Shown here: positions 1 to 7,521 of the stretch, one piece after another
How positions within the stretch are numbered: position 1 is the stretch's first letter
Layout: each line of letters begins with the position of its first letter
Source of the DNA: JAWVFK01 sp033856175
GTDB lineage: Bacteria; Actinomycetota; Thermoleophilia; Solirubrobacterales; 70-9
Length of the DNA stretch: 64,000 nt
Assembly (NCBI GenBank): GCA_033856175.1
Contig: JAWVFK010000020.1
Coordinates: 119,888-183,887, forward strand
Direction: 5' to 3'
Position numbers and translations under genes: made by a program
The notes under the pieces: model-generated
Database searches by the model: none
Seen by the model: the letters and a program-made list of their open reading frames with translations, nothing else
Told to the model about the DNA's origin: nothing

Positions 1-1
1 C

Positions 2-463
2 TATCTCTCCTTCAAGGCGCGCGAGCACGACTTCTACACCGAGTTCATCGAGCTGGCCGGGAAGATCAACCAGAATCAGCCTGCCTATTGCGTCCAGCGG
101 ATCGAGCGCGCCCTGAACGCCGTCGCCAAGCCGGTCAACGGCTCGCGGATCCTGCTGCTGGGCGTTTCCTACAAGGCCGGCGTCGGCGACATCCGCGAGT
201 CGCCGACCCTGAAGATGATCCCGCTGATCCGCGATCTCGGCGGCGAGGTCGCATACCACGACCCTCATGTCCCTGAGCTGCCGAAGTTCGAGCTGCGCTC
301 CGTGGCCCTCGACGCGGACGAGCTCGGCCGGGCCGACCTCGTCGCCGTCGTCACCGCCCATCCCAGCATCGATTACCGCGAGGTAGTGGCCAAGGCGCCG
401 CTGGTCATCGACTTTCGCGGCGCGACCCGCGGCATCGAGGCCGAGAACCTCGTCCTGCTTTGA
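2..463 (+). CDS. UDP-glucose/GDP-mannose dehydrogenase family protein, C-terminal part
   Basis: This is the 3' end of an NAD-dependent nucleotide-sugar 6-dehydrogenase, which oxidises a UDP- or GDP-hexose to the uronate for polysaccharide synthesis. The window begins inside the gene, so only about 153 residues are visible. The segment GVSYKAGVGDIRESPTLKMI is the typical start of the UDP-binding C-terminal domain, with the conserved Lys and the RESP motif. The catalytic Cys would lie upstream, outside the window. The next gene follows after 16 bases and encodes a sugar acyltransferase. The pair fits a WbpA/WbpD-like route to acetamido-uronic acids, but the exact substrate cannot be told from this fragment. 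Confidence 0.9.
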   Translation, partial: YLSFKAREHDFYTEFIELAGKINQNQPAYCVQRIERALNAVAKPVNGSRILLLGVSYKAGVGDIRESPTLKMIPLIRDLGGEVAYHDPHVPELPKFELRSVALDADELGRADLVAVVTAHPSIDYREVVAKAPLVIDFRGATRGIEAENLVLL

Positions 464-479
464 GCCGGGCCCGAACCGC

Positions 480-1040
480 TTGAGCACGCTGCGACCATCC
501 GATCTTGCGCCCGGCGCTCTGATCGGCGAGGGCGTCGAGATCGGCGAGGGCGTGATGATCGGCGGCCAGGCGATCCTCCACGACGGCGTCCGGATCGGCG
601 ACGGCTGCCGGATCGGCGATCAGTCGCAGATCCGCAAGGGGGTCAGCGTCGGCGCCGGCTCGCTGGTCGGACGCGGCACCGCGGTGGACCCTGACGTGAC
701 GATCGGTGAGCGTGTCTCGATCCAGACCAACTGCTACGTGGCGGCCGGCTCGGTCCTCGAGGACGATGTCTTCGTCGGCCCCGGCGTCACCTTCACCAAC
801 GACAACACGATGGGTCGCCATGCCGCCGGGATGCCGCTGACGGGGGCGACGCTGCGGCGGGCCTGCCGGGTCGGCGGCGGCGTCGTCCTCTGTCCCGGCG
901 TCGAGATCGGCGAGGAGGCGTTCGTTGCCGCCGGGGCGGTCGTAATCGCCGACGTCGCGCCGCGTGCCGTCGTCATGGGCGTGCCGGCGCGCAAGGTCCG
1001 CGATGTCGGCGACGAGGATCTGCTCGAGCGCTGGCGCTGA
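480..1040 (+). CDS. Hexapeptide-repeat acyltransferase (WbpD/WlbB-like N-acetyltransferase)
   Basis: A 186-residue left-handed beta-helix transferase. It likely moves an acetyl group from acetyl-CoA to an amino sugar nucleotide. Repeats of the form [LIV]-G-x4 run through almost the whole chain (for example IGEGVEIGEGVMIGG), followed by FTNDNTMGRH, a segment typical of WbpD-type UDP-3-amino-sugar N-acetyltransferases, and a C-terminal GVPARKVRDV closing coil. Start is TTG at 480, 16 bases after the upstream dehydrogenase stop; no better start gives full repeats. The pairing with a nucleotide-sugar dehydrogenase supports a role in making an N-acylated sugar for surface glycans. The substrate is inferred. 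Confidence 0.85.
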   Translation: MSTLRPSDLAPGALIGEGVEIGEGVMIGGQAILHDGVRIGDGCRIGDQSQIRKGVSVGAGSLVGRGTAVDPDVTIGERVSIQTNCYVAAGSVLEDDVFVGPGVTFTNDNTMGRHAAGMPLTGATLRRACRVGGGVVLCPGVEIGEEAFVAAGAVVIADVAPRAVVMGVPARKVRDVGDEDLLERWR

Positions 1041-1086
1041 GGGCAGGTGCTGGTGCCTGAGGGAGTGCCGGTGCTGCCGCGGGCGC

Positions 1087-2406
<1,320 letters not shown>

Positions 2407-3135
2407 CTACGACGGTGGGGGGGCGACGCGGATCCGCCGGTCCTCGCCGAACAGCGGCAGCGGGTCGCCGCAGATCTCGACCAGCCGCGAGACCGTGCGC
2501 GGGCCGATCTGCTCCTCGAGCTCCGCCTGGTCGAGATTCGTCGTGACGACGACTGAGCGCTCGGCCTCGTAGCGTTCGTTGACAAGGGCGTAGAGCTGCT
2601 CCAGCACCCAGTCGGAGCGCTTCTCGGCGCCGAGGTCATCGATGTGAAGGAGGTCGACCGCGGTCAGCCGCTGGAAGAACTCGAGATAGCCCTGCTCGCC
2701 CTGCTCGGCGTCGTAGGTGCGGCGAATCCGCGCCAGCATCTTCGGCAGCGAGTAGATCGCGACCGAGCGGCCGGCCTCGAGCGCCGTCTTCGAGACGAGC
2801 ATCGCCAGCGTCGTCTTGCCAGTGCCGACATCGCCCATCAGCCAGAGCCCGCGGCCGCTGGCCAGGTTGGCGTCGATGTCCTCGCAGAAGCTGCGAACGA
2901 CGCGGACGACCATCGGCTCCATCGCTGTCACCGGCGGCCGCTCGAAGCCGACGCCGCGGTACTTGGCGGGAATCACCGAGGCGACGCCGCGGGATCGCGC
3001 TCTTGCCAGCTGGCGCTCGCGGCACTCGCAGGGGCGAGCGACGTTTTCGGGGCCGAGGATCCAGCCCGAGCCGTCGCAGCTGCCGAGCGGGCAGGCGCGC
3101 TCGCCTTCGGCTCGCGCCTCGGCGGCGAGCGTCAT
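2407..3135 (-). CDS. DnaC/DnaI-like AAA+ ATPase, probable helicase loader
   Basis: A 242-residue ATPase of the DnaC/IstB-like AAA+ group. Walker A is GDVGTGKTT (about residues 100-108), Walker B is LLHIDDLG, and a sensor-like VVTTN follows. An N-terminal Cys cluster (CPLGSC then CEC, about residues 15-38) could bind zinc, as the N-terminal domain of Bacillus DnaI does. DnaC and DnaI load DnaB onto DNA; the neighbouring dnaB, 28 bases upstream on the same strand, fits that role. Many actinobacteria use DciA instead, so a DnaC-type protein beside dnaB is notable. The loader role is inferred; an IstB-type transposition helper is less likely because no transposase is nearby. Confidence 0.85.
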   Translation of the reverse strand: MTLAAEARAEGERACPLGSCDGSGWILGPENVARPCECRERQLARARSRGVASVIPAKYRGVGFERPPVTAMEPMVVRVVRSFCEDIDANLASGRGLWLMGDVGTGKTTLAMLVSKTALEAGRSVAIYSLPKMLARIRRTYDAEQGEQGYLEFFQRLTAVDLLHIDDLGAEKRSDWVLEQLYALVNERYEAERSVVVTTNLDQAELEEQIGPRTVSRLVEICGDPLPLFGEDRRIRVAPPPS

Positions 3136-3163
3136 CGGACGCTCCGGAAAGGACCGCCGGCGG

Positions 3164-4615
3164 TCACTGGCCTGCCTGCTCGGCCTCGTCGGCGATCACA
3201 GGTTCCGCGTCGTCGGGCTCGACCGCGGGCCGCTGGCTCGGCCGCTTCTCGAGCGGGCGTTCCTCGCGGGCGCGGTCGGCGAAGCGCGGGTAGCTCTCGA
3301 GGAAGACGAGCTTGACGATGCCGGTGGGCCCGTTGCGGTGCTTGGCGACGATGACCTCGGCGATGCCCTGGTCCTCGGACTCCTCGCGGTTGTAGTACTC
3401 GTCGCGGTAGATGAAGGCGACGACGTCGGAGTCCTGCTCGATCTGGCCGGACTCGCGCAGGTCGGAGAGGATCGGCCGCTTGTCGGGCCGCTGCTCGGGC
3501 GCGCGCGAGAGCTGGGAGATGCCGATCACCGGCACGTCGAGCTCGCGGGCGAGGATCTTCAGGCCACGGCTGATCTGCGCCACCTGCTCGACGCGGTTGG
3601 CGCGGCTGTCCTCGGGCCGCATCAGCTGCAGGTAATCGACGATGACCAGCCCGAGGCCGCCGCGCGCCTGCTCCTGCGAGTGCAGCCGCCGCGCTTTCGC
3701 CCGCAGCTCGAGCATGCCGATGTCCGAGGAGTCGTCGATGTAGAGCGGCGCCTGGGCGAGCTCGTTGCAGGCCCGCAGCACCCGCGGCCAGTCCTTGGTC
3801 GAGACCTTGCCCTTGCGCAGCTTGTCGCTGGAGATCCGCGCCCGCGTGGCGATGAAGCGCTGAGCCAGCTCGGTCTCCGACATCTCGAGCGAGAAGAAGG
3901 CGACGGCCTTGTCGTGCTTGGCGGCGACGTTCTCGGCGATGTTGGCGACAAGAGCCGACTTTCCCATCGACGGTCTTGCGGCGATGACGATCAGGTTGGC
4001 TGGTTGGAAGCCGCCGGTGAGGTGGTCGAGGTCGCGGAAGCCCGAGGGGGTGCCGGTCATCTCGAGGTCGCCGCGGGAGAGCGCCTCGAGCTTGGTCACC
4101 TCGCGGTCGAGGATGTCGTGCAGCTGCTTGAAGTCGCTCGAGCTGTCGGTGTGGGCGACCCGGAAGAGCATCGCCTCGGCCTGCTCGGCGAGGCGCTCCG
4201 GCTCATCGGTGCGCTCCTCGACCGATTGCAGGATCTGGTGGGCGGCGGTGCGGATCCGGCGCAGCAGCGCGTGCTGCTTGACGATGCGGCCGTAATGGCG
4301 AGCGTTGCCGGCCGCGCGGACGGTCGAGACGAGCGACTGGATGTAGTCCTTGCCGCCGGCCTCGTCGAGCTCGGCCTGCTGGGAGAGCGCGTCGGCGACG
4401 GTCAGCGCGTCGACCGGGTTCGTCTGCTCGTGCAGGCGCTTGATCGCGTTGAAGATGCGACGGTGCTTGTCGAGGTAGAAGTCCTCGTCCTTGAGCCGCA
4501 CCTCGAGCATGACCGGGTCGATCGAGGTCTCGGAGACCATCATCGCCCCGAGCACGGACTCCTCGGCCTCGATGTTCTGCGGCGGGATGTTTGTCTGTGC
4601 GGTCGCGGTTGCCAT
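3164..4615 (-). CDS. dnaB: Replicative DNA helicase DnaB
   Basis: DnaB is the hexameric 5'-3' helicase that unwinds DNA at the replication fork. The 483-residue protein has the N-terminal primase-binding domain (EAEESVLGAMM near residue 16) and the RecA-like C-terminal domain with Walker A ARPSMGKS, a FFSLEMS segment, and Walker B LGLVIVDYLQLM. The C-terminal part contains ISQLSRAPEQR and DLRESGQIEQDSD. Length is normal and no intein interrupts the Walker A or other motifs. ATG at 4615. It lies in the order rplI-dnaB-loader on the minus strand. The C-terminus is a charged tail rich in Arg, Glu and Pro. Confidence 0.98.
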   Translation of the reverse strand: MATATAQTNIPPQNIEAEESVLGAMMVSETSIDPVMLEVRLKDEDFYLDKHRRIFNAIKRLHEQTNPVDALTVADALSQQAELDEAGGKDYIQSLVSTVRAAGNARHYGRIVKQHALLRRIRTAAHQILQSVEERTDEPERLAEQAEAMLFRVAHTDSSSDFKQLHDILDREVTKLEALSRGDLEMTGTPSGFRDLDHLTGGFQPANLIVIAARPSMGKSALVANIAENVAAKHDKAVAFFSLEMSETELAQRFIATRARISSDKLRKGKVSTKDWPRVLRACNELAQAPLYIDDSSDIGMLELRAKARRLHSQEQARGGLGLVIVDYLQLMRPEDSRANRVEQVAQISRGLKILARELDVPVIGISQLSRAPEQRPDKRPILSDLRESGQIEQDSDVVAFIYRDEYYNREESEDQGIAEVIVAKHRNGPTGIVKLVFLESYPRFADRAREERPLEKRPSQRPAVEPDDAEPVIADEAEQAGQ

Positions 4616-4803
4616 CGGTCTTCTCCTCTCCTCAGTAAAGGCGCCGGCGCGGCGGATCGACCCCCCAGCAGCGCCGCTCGACCAAAAAAACCACAGAGCC
4701 CGCCCGCCCGCAGGCGGATTTGAGGTATTTGCGGAGCGGCTGCCTGGCCGCGGCCGCGGTTATCCGGCTATTTGCGCTCGACGCGACGCTCGCGGCGAGG
4801 GCG
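4616..4803 (-). other. Intergenic stretch between rplI and dnaB
   Basis: This 188-base spacer holds no gene I can support. On the minus strand it contains a short GC hairpin (CCGCC-TGCG-GGCGG) and, 13 bases later, a run of seven T residues near 4684-4690. That could be a weak or leaky terminator after rplI, followed by an independent start for dnaB. The distance between stem and T run is too long for a confident terminator call. Confidence 0.35.
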
Positions 4804-5256
4804 CTACTTGGCTTCGGCGACGATCGTCTTTACGCGTGCGGTGCTGCCGCCGGCAACCTCGATCTCGACCATGTATGTACCGATCTCGTGGATCGGCTGG
4901 TCGAGGCGGATGCGCTTGCGGTCGATCTTCATGCCGCGGGCGTCGTTGATCGCCTCGGCGATCTCCTTGGTCCCGACGGAGCCGAAGAGCTTGCCGTCCT
5001 CGCCCGCCCGCTGGCTGATCGTCAGCACGGTCTTCGAGAGCAGCGCTGCCGTCTCGGCGGCGCGCTCCTCCTGCTCGGCGCGGGCCTTCTCGGCGGCTTC
5101 GTGACGGCGCTGGGCTTCCTCCAGCGCGCCCTGGGTCGCTGCCTGAGCGAGCTTGCGGGGGACGAGGTAGTTGCGCAGGTAGCCGGGGGAGACGTCGACC
5201 GCCTGGCCGGCGCTGCCGAGATCCGCGACGTCCTTGAGCAGGATGGCCTGAGCCAT
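4804..5256 (-). CDS. rplI: 50S ribosomal protein L9
   Basis: L9 is an elongated two-domain protein of the large ribosomal subunit that binds 23S rRNA near the base of the L1 stalk. The 150-residue product has the normal length. The N-terminal domain shows the family signature VDVSPGYLRNYLVPRKLA (about residues 23-40). A long charged helix rich in Glu, Arg and Ala follows, and then the C-terminal domain with KLFGSVGTKEIAEAI. ATG at 5256, 13 bases after the rpsR stop, which places it in the rpsF-ssb-rpsR-rplI run. No anomaly is visible. Confidence 0.97.
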   Translation of the reverse strand: MAQAILLKDVADLGSAGQAVDVSPGYLRNYLVPRKLAQAATQGALEEAQRRHEAAEKARAEQEERAAETAALLSKTVLTISQRAGEDGKLFGSVGTKEIAEAINDARGMKIDRKRIRLDQPIHEIGTYMVEIEVAGGSTARVKTIVAEAK

Positions 5257-5269
5257 GAGCGCCCGAGGC

Positions 5270-5527
5270 CTAGCGCTCGCCGACGAAGGGCAGCAGCGCG
5301 AGCTCGCGCGCCCGCTTGACCGCCACGGCGAGCTGCTTCTGGTGGCGACGCGAGAGGCCGGTAACGCGTCGCGACCGGGTCTTGCCCTTGTCGGAGAGGA
5401 ACCGGCGGATCGTCGTCAGGTCCTTGTAGTCGATCGACTCGACGCTGATCCGCGTGTACTTGCGCGGACGGTGCCGGTCCATCGGTCCGCGACGACGGCG
5501 CGGTGCTGCCTCTCTCTGTCTTGCCAC
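5270..5527 (-). CDS. rpsR: 30S ribosomal protein S18
   Basis: S18 pairs with S6 on the platform of the small subunit. The 85-residue basic protein shows the family core [16 protein letters not shown], followed by [29 protein letters not shown]. The N-terminus is Arg-rich ([10 protein letters not shown]) and has no Cys pair, so it is a zinc-free type. GTG start at 5527. An intrinsic hairpin lies just upstream, between ssb and this gene, so rpsR-rplI output may be partly uncoupled from rpsF-ssb. Confidence 0.96.
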   Translation of the reverse strand: MARQREAAPRRRRGPMDRHRPRKYTRISVESIDYKDLTTIRRFLSDKGKTRSRRVTGLSRRHQKQLAVAVKRARELALLPFVGER

Positions 5528-5575
5528 TTGCCTTGCCTTCGAGTCGGATCAGGGCCGCGAGCGCGGCCCCCCTTC

Positions 5576-5606
5576 AAAAAGCCGCCGCGCCCGGAGGGGC
5601 GCGGCG
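5576..5606 (-). terminator. Hairpin plus T run between ssb and rpsR (possible attenuator)
   Basis: On the minus strand the sequence GCCGCGCCC-CTCC-GGGCGCGGC forms a 9-10 bp stem with a 4-base loop, followed after two bases by TTTTT (plus strand A run at 5576-5580). This has the form of an intrinsic terminator inside a ribosomal operon. Since rpsR and rplI lie downstream, it would act as a partial terminator or attenuator. A second small hairpin (GGCCGC-GAGC-GCGGCC) follows at about 5553-5568. Confidence 0.55.
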
Positions 5607-5612
5607 CACCGG

Positions 5613-6071
5613 CTAGAAGGGTATATCGTCGTCGCCGCCGGCGCCTACTCCGGCCTGCTCGAAGTCCGAGCTGTCGGCGGGGATGTCGGAGGCGGGCGTG
5701 AAGCCGTTGCCTTCGGCTGGAGCGCCCGAGTCGCGCGAGCCGAGAAACTGCACGGTGTCGGCGACGATCTCGACCGCCTGGCGCTTGGAGCCGTCCTGGG
5801 CGTCCCACTCACGCCAATCGAGGCGTCCGTCGACGGCGACCGGCCGGCCCTTGGCGAGGTAGTTGGCGCAGTTCTCGCCCTGCGCGCCCCAGACCGTGAC
5901 ATCGAAGTAGTTGGGCTTGTCGACCCACTCGCCGCTGGCGCCGTCCTTGCGGCGGCTGTTGACGGCGATCCGCAGCTTGCAGACCGAGGTCCCGCTGGGC
6001 AGGCTGCGCAGCTCGGGGTCCTTGGTCAGGTTGCCGGTGAGGATGACGCGGTTGATGTTGCTGGCTGCCAC
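5613..6071 (-). CDS. ssb: Single-stranded DNA-binding protein
   Basis: SSB coats single-stranded DNA during replication, repair and recombination and recruits partners through its C-terminal tip. The 152-residue protein has an OB fold over about residues 1-110 (NRVILTGNLTKDPELRSLPSG, then FDVTVWGAQGENCANYLAKG). A flexible Gly/Ser/Asp-rich linker follows, and then the acidic tip DDDIPF, matching the conserved DDDIPF motif. GTG start at 6071. It lies between rpsF and rpsR, the usual bacterial arrangement. Length and tip are normal. Confidence 0.98.
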   Translation of the reverse strand: MAASNINRVILTGNLTKDPELRSLPSGTSVCKLRIAVNSRRKDGASGEWVDKPNYFDVTVWGAQGENCANYLAKGRPVAVDGRLDWREWDAQDGSKRQAVEIVADTVQFLGSRDSGAPAEGNGFTPASDIPADSSDFEQAGVGAGGDDDIPF

Positions 6072-6224
6072 GGGTCGATGCTCCCTCTTTGTCGAGTGCT
6101 GCCGATTGAGTGCTTACGTCTCAGCGCTTCTGTCTCGCTGCGACAGTCTAAGTCCGCTCGCGGCGCGTTCTCTCCCCCCCGACGCGGCGCAAAGCCGCAA
6201 ACTGCGGCCATCGCTGCTCGCTGA

Positions 6225-6836
6225 TCAGGAGGTCTCGTCGGGCTCGGCCGGCGTTTCGGCCACAGCCTCGTCCGGCTCGCCGGCAGCGTCGGCCGCCGTT
6301 TCGTCCGGCTCTGGAGCGGCCTCGGCAGCAGCTTCGGCCGGCTCGGCAGCAGCTTCGGCGGCGGGTTCGGCGGCCTCAGCCGGCGTCTCCTCCACAGCGG
6401 GGGGTGCCGCCTCGGCGGCCACCGGCGCGGTCTCTGCCACGGCAGCCTCAGCCGGCGCGGCGGGCGCCTGCTCGCCGGAGTCGCCGCGATCGCGCGAGCG
6501 TGAGGGGGGGCCGTATCCCTGCGAGGTCGCGGGCGGCGCCCCCACGGGGGCATCGGGATCGACGCGGAAGATCCGGAAGCGCAGCGCACCGTCGGCGATC
6601 TTCAGGTTGTGGTCGAGCTGCTCGAGCAGCGCGTTCTCGCCGACGAAGCGGAAGAACCGGTAGTCGGCCTCGTTGCGCTTCTCGATCTCGTAGGCGAGCT
6701 TGCGCAGGCCCCACTCGTCGGCCTGCTTGAGCTCCCCGCTTGCCTCGATCAGCTTCTGGGTTTCACCGGCAAGCGCAGCCCGCGCGCCCTCGTCGAGCAC
6801 GGGATCGAGCATAAGAACTAGTTCGTACTCGCCCAA
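6225..6836 (-). CDS. rpsF: 30S ribosomal protein S6 with long acidic Ala/Glu/Pro C-terminal extension
   Basis: S6 binds S18 and 16S rRNA on the small-subunit platform. The core GEYELVLMLDPVLDE through ADYRFFRFVGENALLEQLDHNLKIADGALRFRIFRVD fills about residues 2-95. It is followed by about 105 extra residues made almost only of Ala, Glu, Pro, Thr and Asp (AAEPAAEAAAEPAEAA-like). Usual S6 is 95-130 residues, so 203 is long. The open frame extends further upstream, but homology begins at GEYELV. I therefore chose TTG at 6836, which sits 10 bases after a TATAGT -10 box and so implies a nearly leaderless message. An ATG inside LVLMLDP would delete the first strand. Confidence 0.9.
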   Translation of the reverse strand: MGEYELVLMLDPVLDEGARAALAGETQKLIEASGELKQADEWGLRKLAYEIEKRNEADYRFFRFVGENALLEQLDHNLKIADGALRFRIFRVDPDAPVGAPPATSQGYGPPSRSRDRGDSGEQAPAAPAEAAVAETAPVAAEAAPPAVEETPAEAAEPAAEAAAEPAEAAAEAAPEPDETAADAAGEPDEAVAETPAEPDETS

Positions 6837-6846
6837 ACGGCGGCCG

Positions 6847-6852
6847 ACTATA
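6847..6852 (-). promoter_or_regulatory. Probable -10 box (TATAGT) for rpsF operon
   Basis: On the minus strand TATAGT lies 10 bases before the chosen TTG start of rpsF, so transcription would begin only a few bases upstream of the start codon. No clear TTGACA-like -35 hexamer is seen 16-18 bases further upstream. Leaderless messages are common in actinobacteria. Assignment rests on position and match only. Confidence 0.5.
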
Positions 6853-6963
6853 GAGCAAGCCTCCAGCCCGGCCGCCCCAAAACGCGCGCCGCCGGGGGAG
6901 AGAACCGCTCCGCGAAGCCTTACCAAGCCATGAGAACACGACGACGCTGAGGCCGAGGCCCAG

Positions 6964-7500
6964 ATGAGAACCATGCGCATCCGCTGGCCGGCCGCAGCCC
7001 GAGGACTGGCAATAGCCGCGGCAGCCCTACTCCTAATCCCCCTGGCCCTGTCGATCCTAGGAGGCAACGACCCACCCCCGCTCCCCCCAGACGTAGGCCT
7101 AAAGGCATCCGCAACCCCCACGCAGCCAGCTCCAATCCCCTCGGTCCCGAAGGCGGCGCCATCGGCGAAGCCAGAAGCACCCGGCGGCTCTCACATCAAG
7201 TTCCCGGAGCTAGCCACGCACGCCCGAGGAATTGGCGCTGGTCACGTCCGCCGATCCGCTTCACCCACGGGTGGCCCGGTAAAGGGGCCCCCGCGGCGAG
7301 GAGCGCCGACACCGCAGCCGTGGGGGATCGTTACCGGGACAGGACCCGTGGGTCGGCCGCCTGGTCCCTCGCCATCAGGCCCCACCCACCAAACGCACCC
7401 TCAGCCAGCACCGCGGATACCGCCCCGACAGCGTCCTTCCCCCCAGCCCGCTCGCCCCCCCGGCGACGGCAGCGAGGAATTCACCCCCGCCGAGGGCTAG
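6964..7500 (+). CDS. Pro-rich membrane-anchored protein carrying the 43-base in-frame repeat
   Basis: A 178-residue protein I do not recognise. An N-terminal hydrophobic helix (about residues 12-33, GLAIAAAALLLIPLALSILGG) would anchor it or act as a signal. The rest is dominated by Pro, Ala, Gly and Ser and ends in GDGSEEFTPAEG. Codon use is unlike most neighbours: many CTA, GCA, CCA and GGA codons and a C/A-rich coding strand. The segment encoding PTPQPWGIVTGTGP (residues 115-128) is identical in DNA to part of the RDD-CPBP gene at 24047. Here it forms the right arm of a long stem-loop. Start ATG at 6964; a second ATG at 6973 is possible. It stands alone between two minus-strand blocks. Confidence 0.65.
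   Translation: MRTMRIRWPAAARGLAIAAAALLLIPLALSILGGNDPPPLPPDVGLKASATPTQPAPIPSVPKAAPSAKPEAPGGSHIKFPELATHARGIGAGHVRRSASPTGGPVKGPPRRGAPTPQPWGIVTGTGPVGRPPGPSPSGPTHQTHPQPAPRIPPRQRPSPQPARPPGDGSEEFTPAEG
7263..7353 (+). repeat. 91-base stem-loop containing repeat copy A
   Basis: Three paired blocks build one long hairpin inside the Pro-rich gene. ACCCACGGGT (7263-7272) pairs with ACCCGTGGGT (7344-7353). CCCGGTAA (7275-7282) pairs with TTACCGGG (7331-7338). CCCCCGCGG (7288-7296) pairs with CCGTGGGGG (7318-7326) with one G-T pair. In all, 27 base pairs enclose a loop of about 21 bases, with two internal loops. The right half (7306-7348) is exactly repeated at 24047-24089. Confidence 0.8.
7306..7348 (+). 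repeat. 43-base exact direct repeat, copy A
   Basis: These 43 bases are identical to 24047-24089, including third codon positions. In both places they are read in the same frame as PTPQPWGIVTGTGP. The bases just outside differ on both sides (G versus C before, T versus C after). A CGAGGAG heptamer lies 8 bases upstream here and 10 bases upstream at the other site. The host proteins are otherwise unrelated. Confidence 0.95.
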
Positions 7501-7521
7501 CCCGTCCCTGCAGGGCCGCTT

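Noticed and set aside
3164..4615. Intein in dnaB
   Set aside because: The Walker A and other motifs are continuous and the length is normal, so there is no intein.
2816..4723. Long plus-strand open frame opposite dnaB
   Set aside because: dnaB on the minus strand has all helicase motifs; the plus frame is low in complexity and Leu/Asp/Val-rich, typical for antisense shadows in GC-rich DNA.
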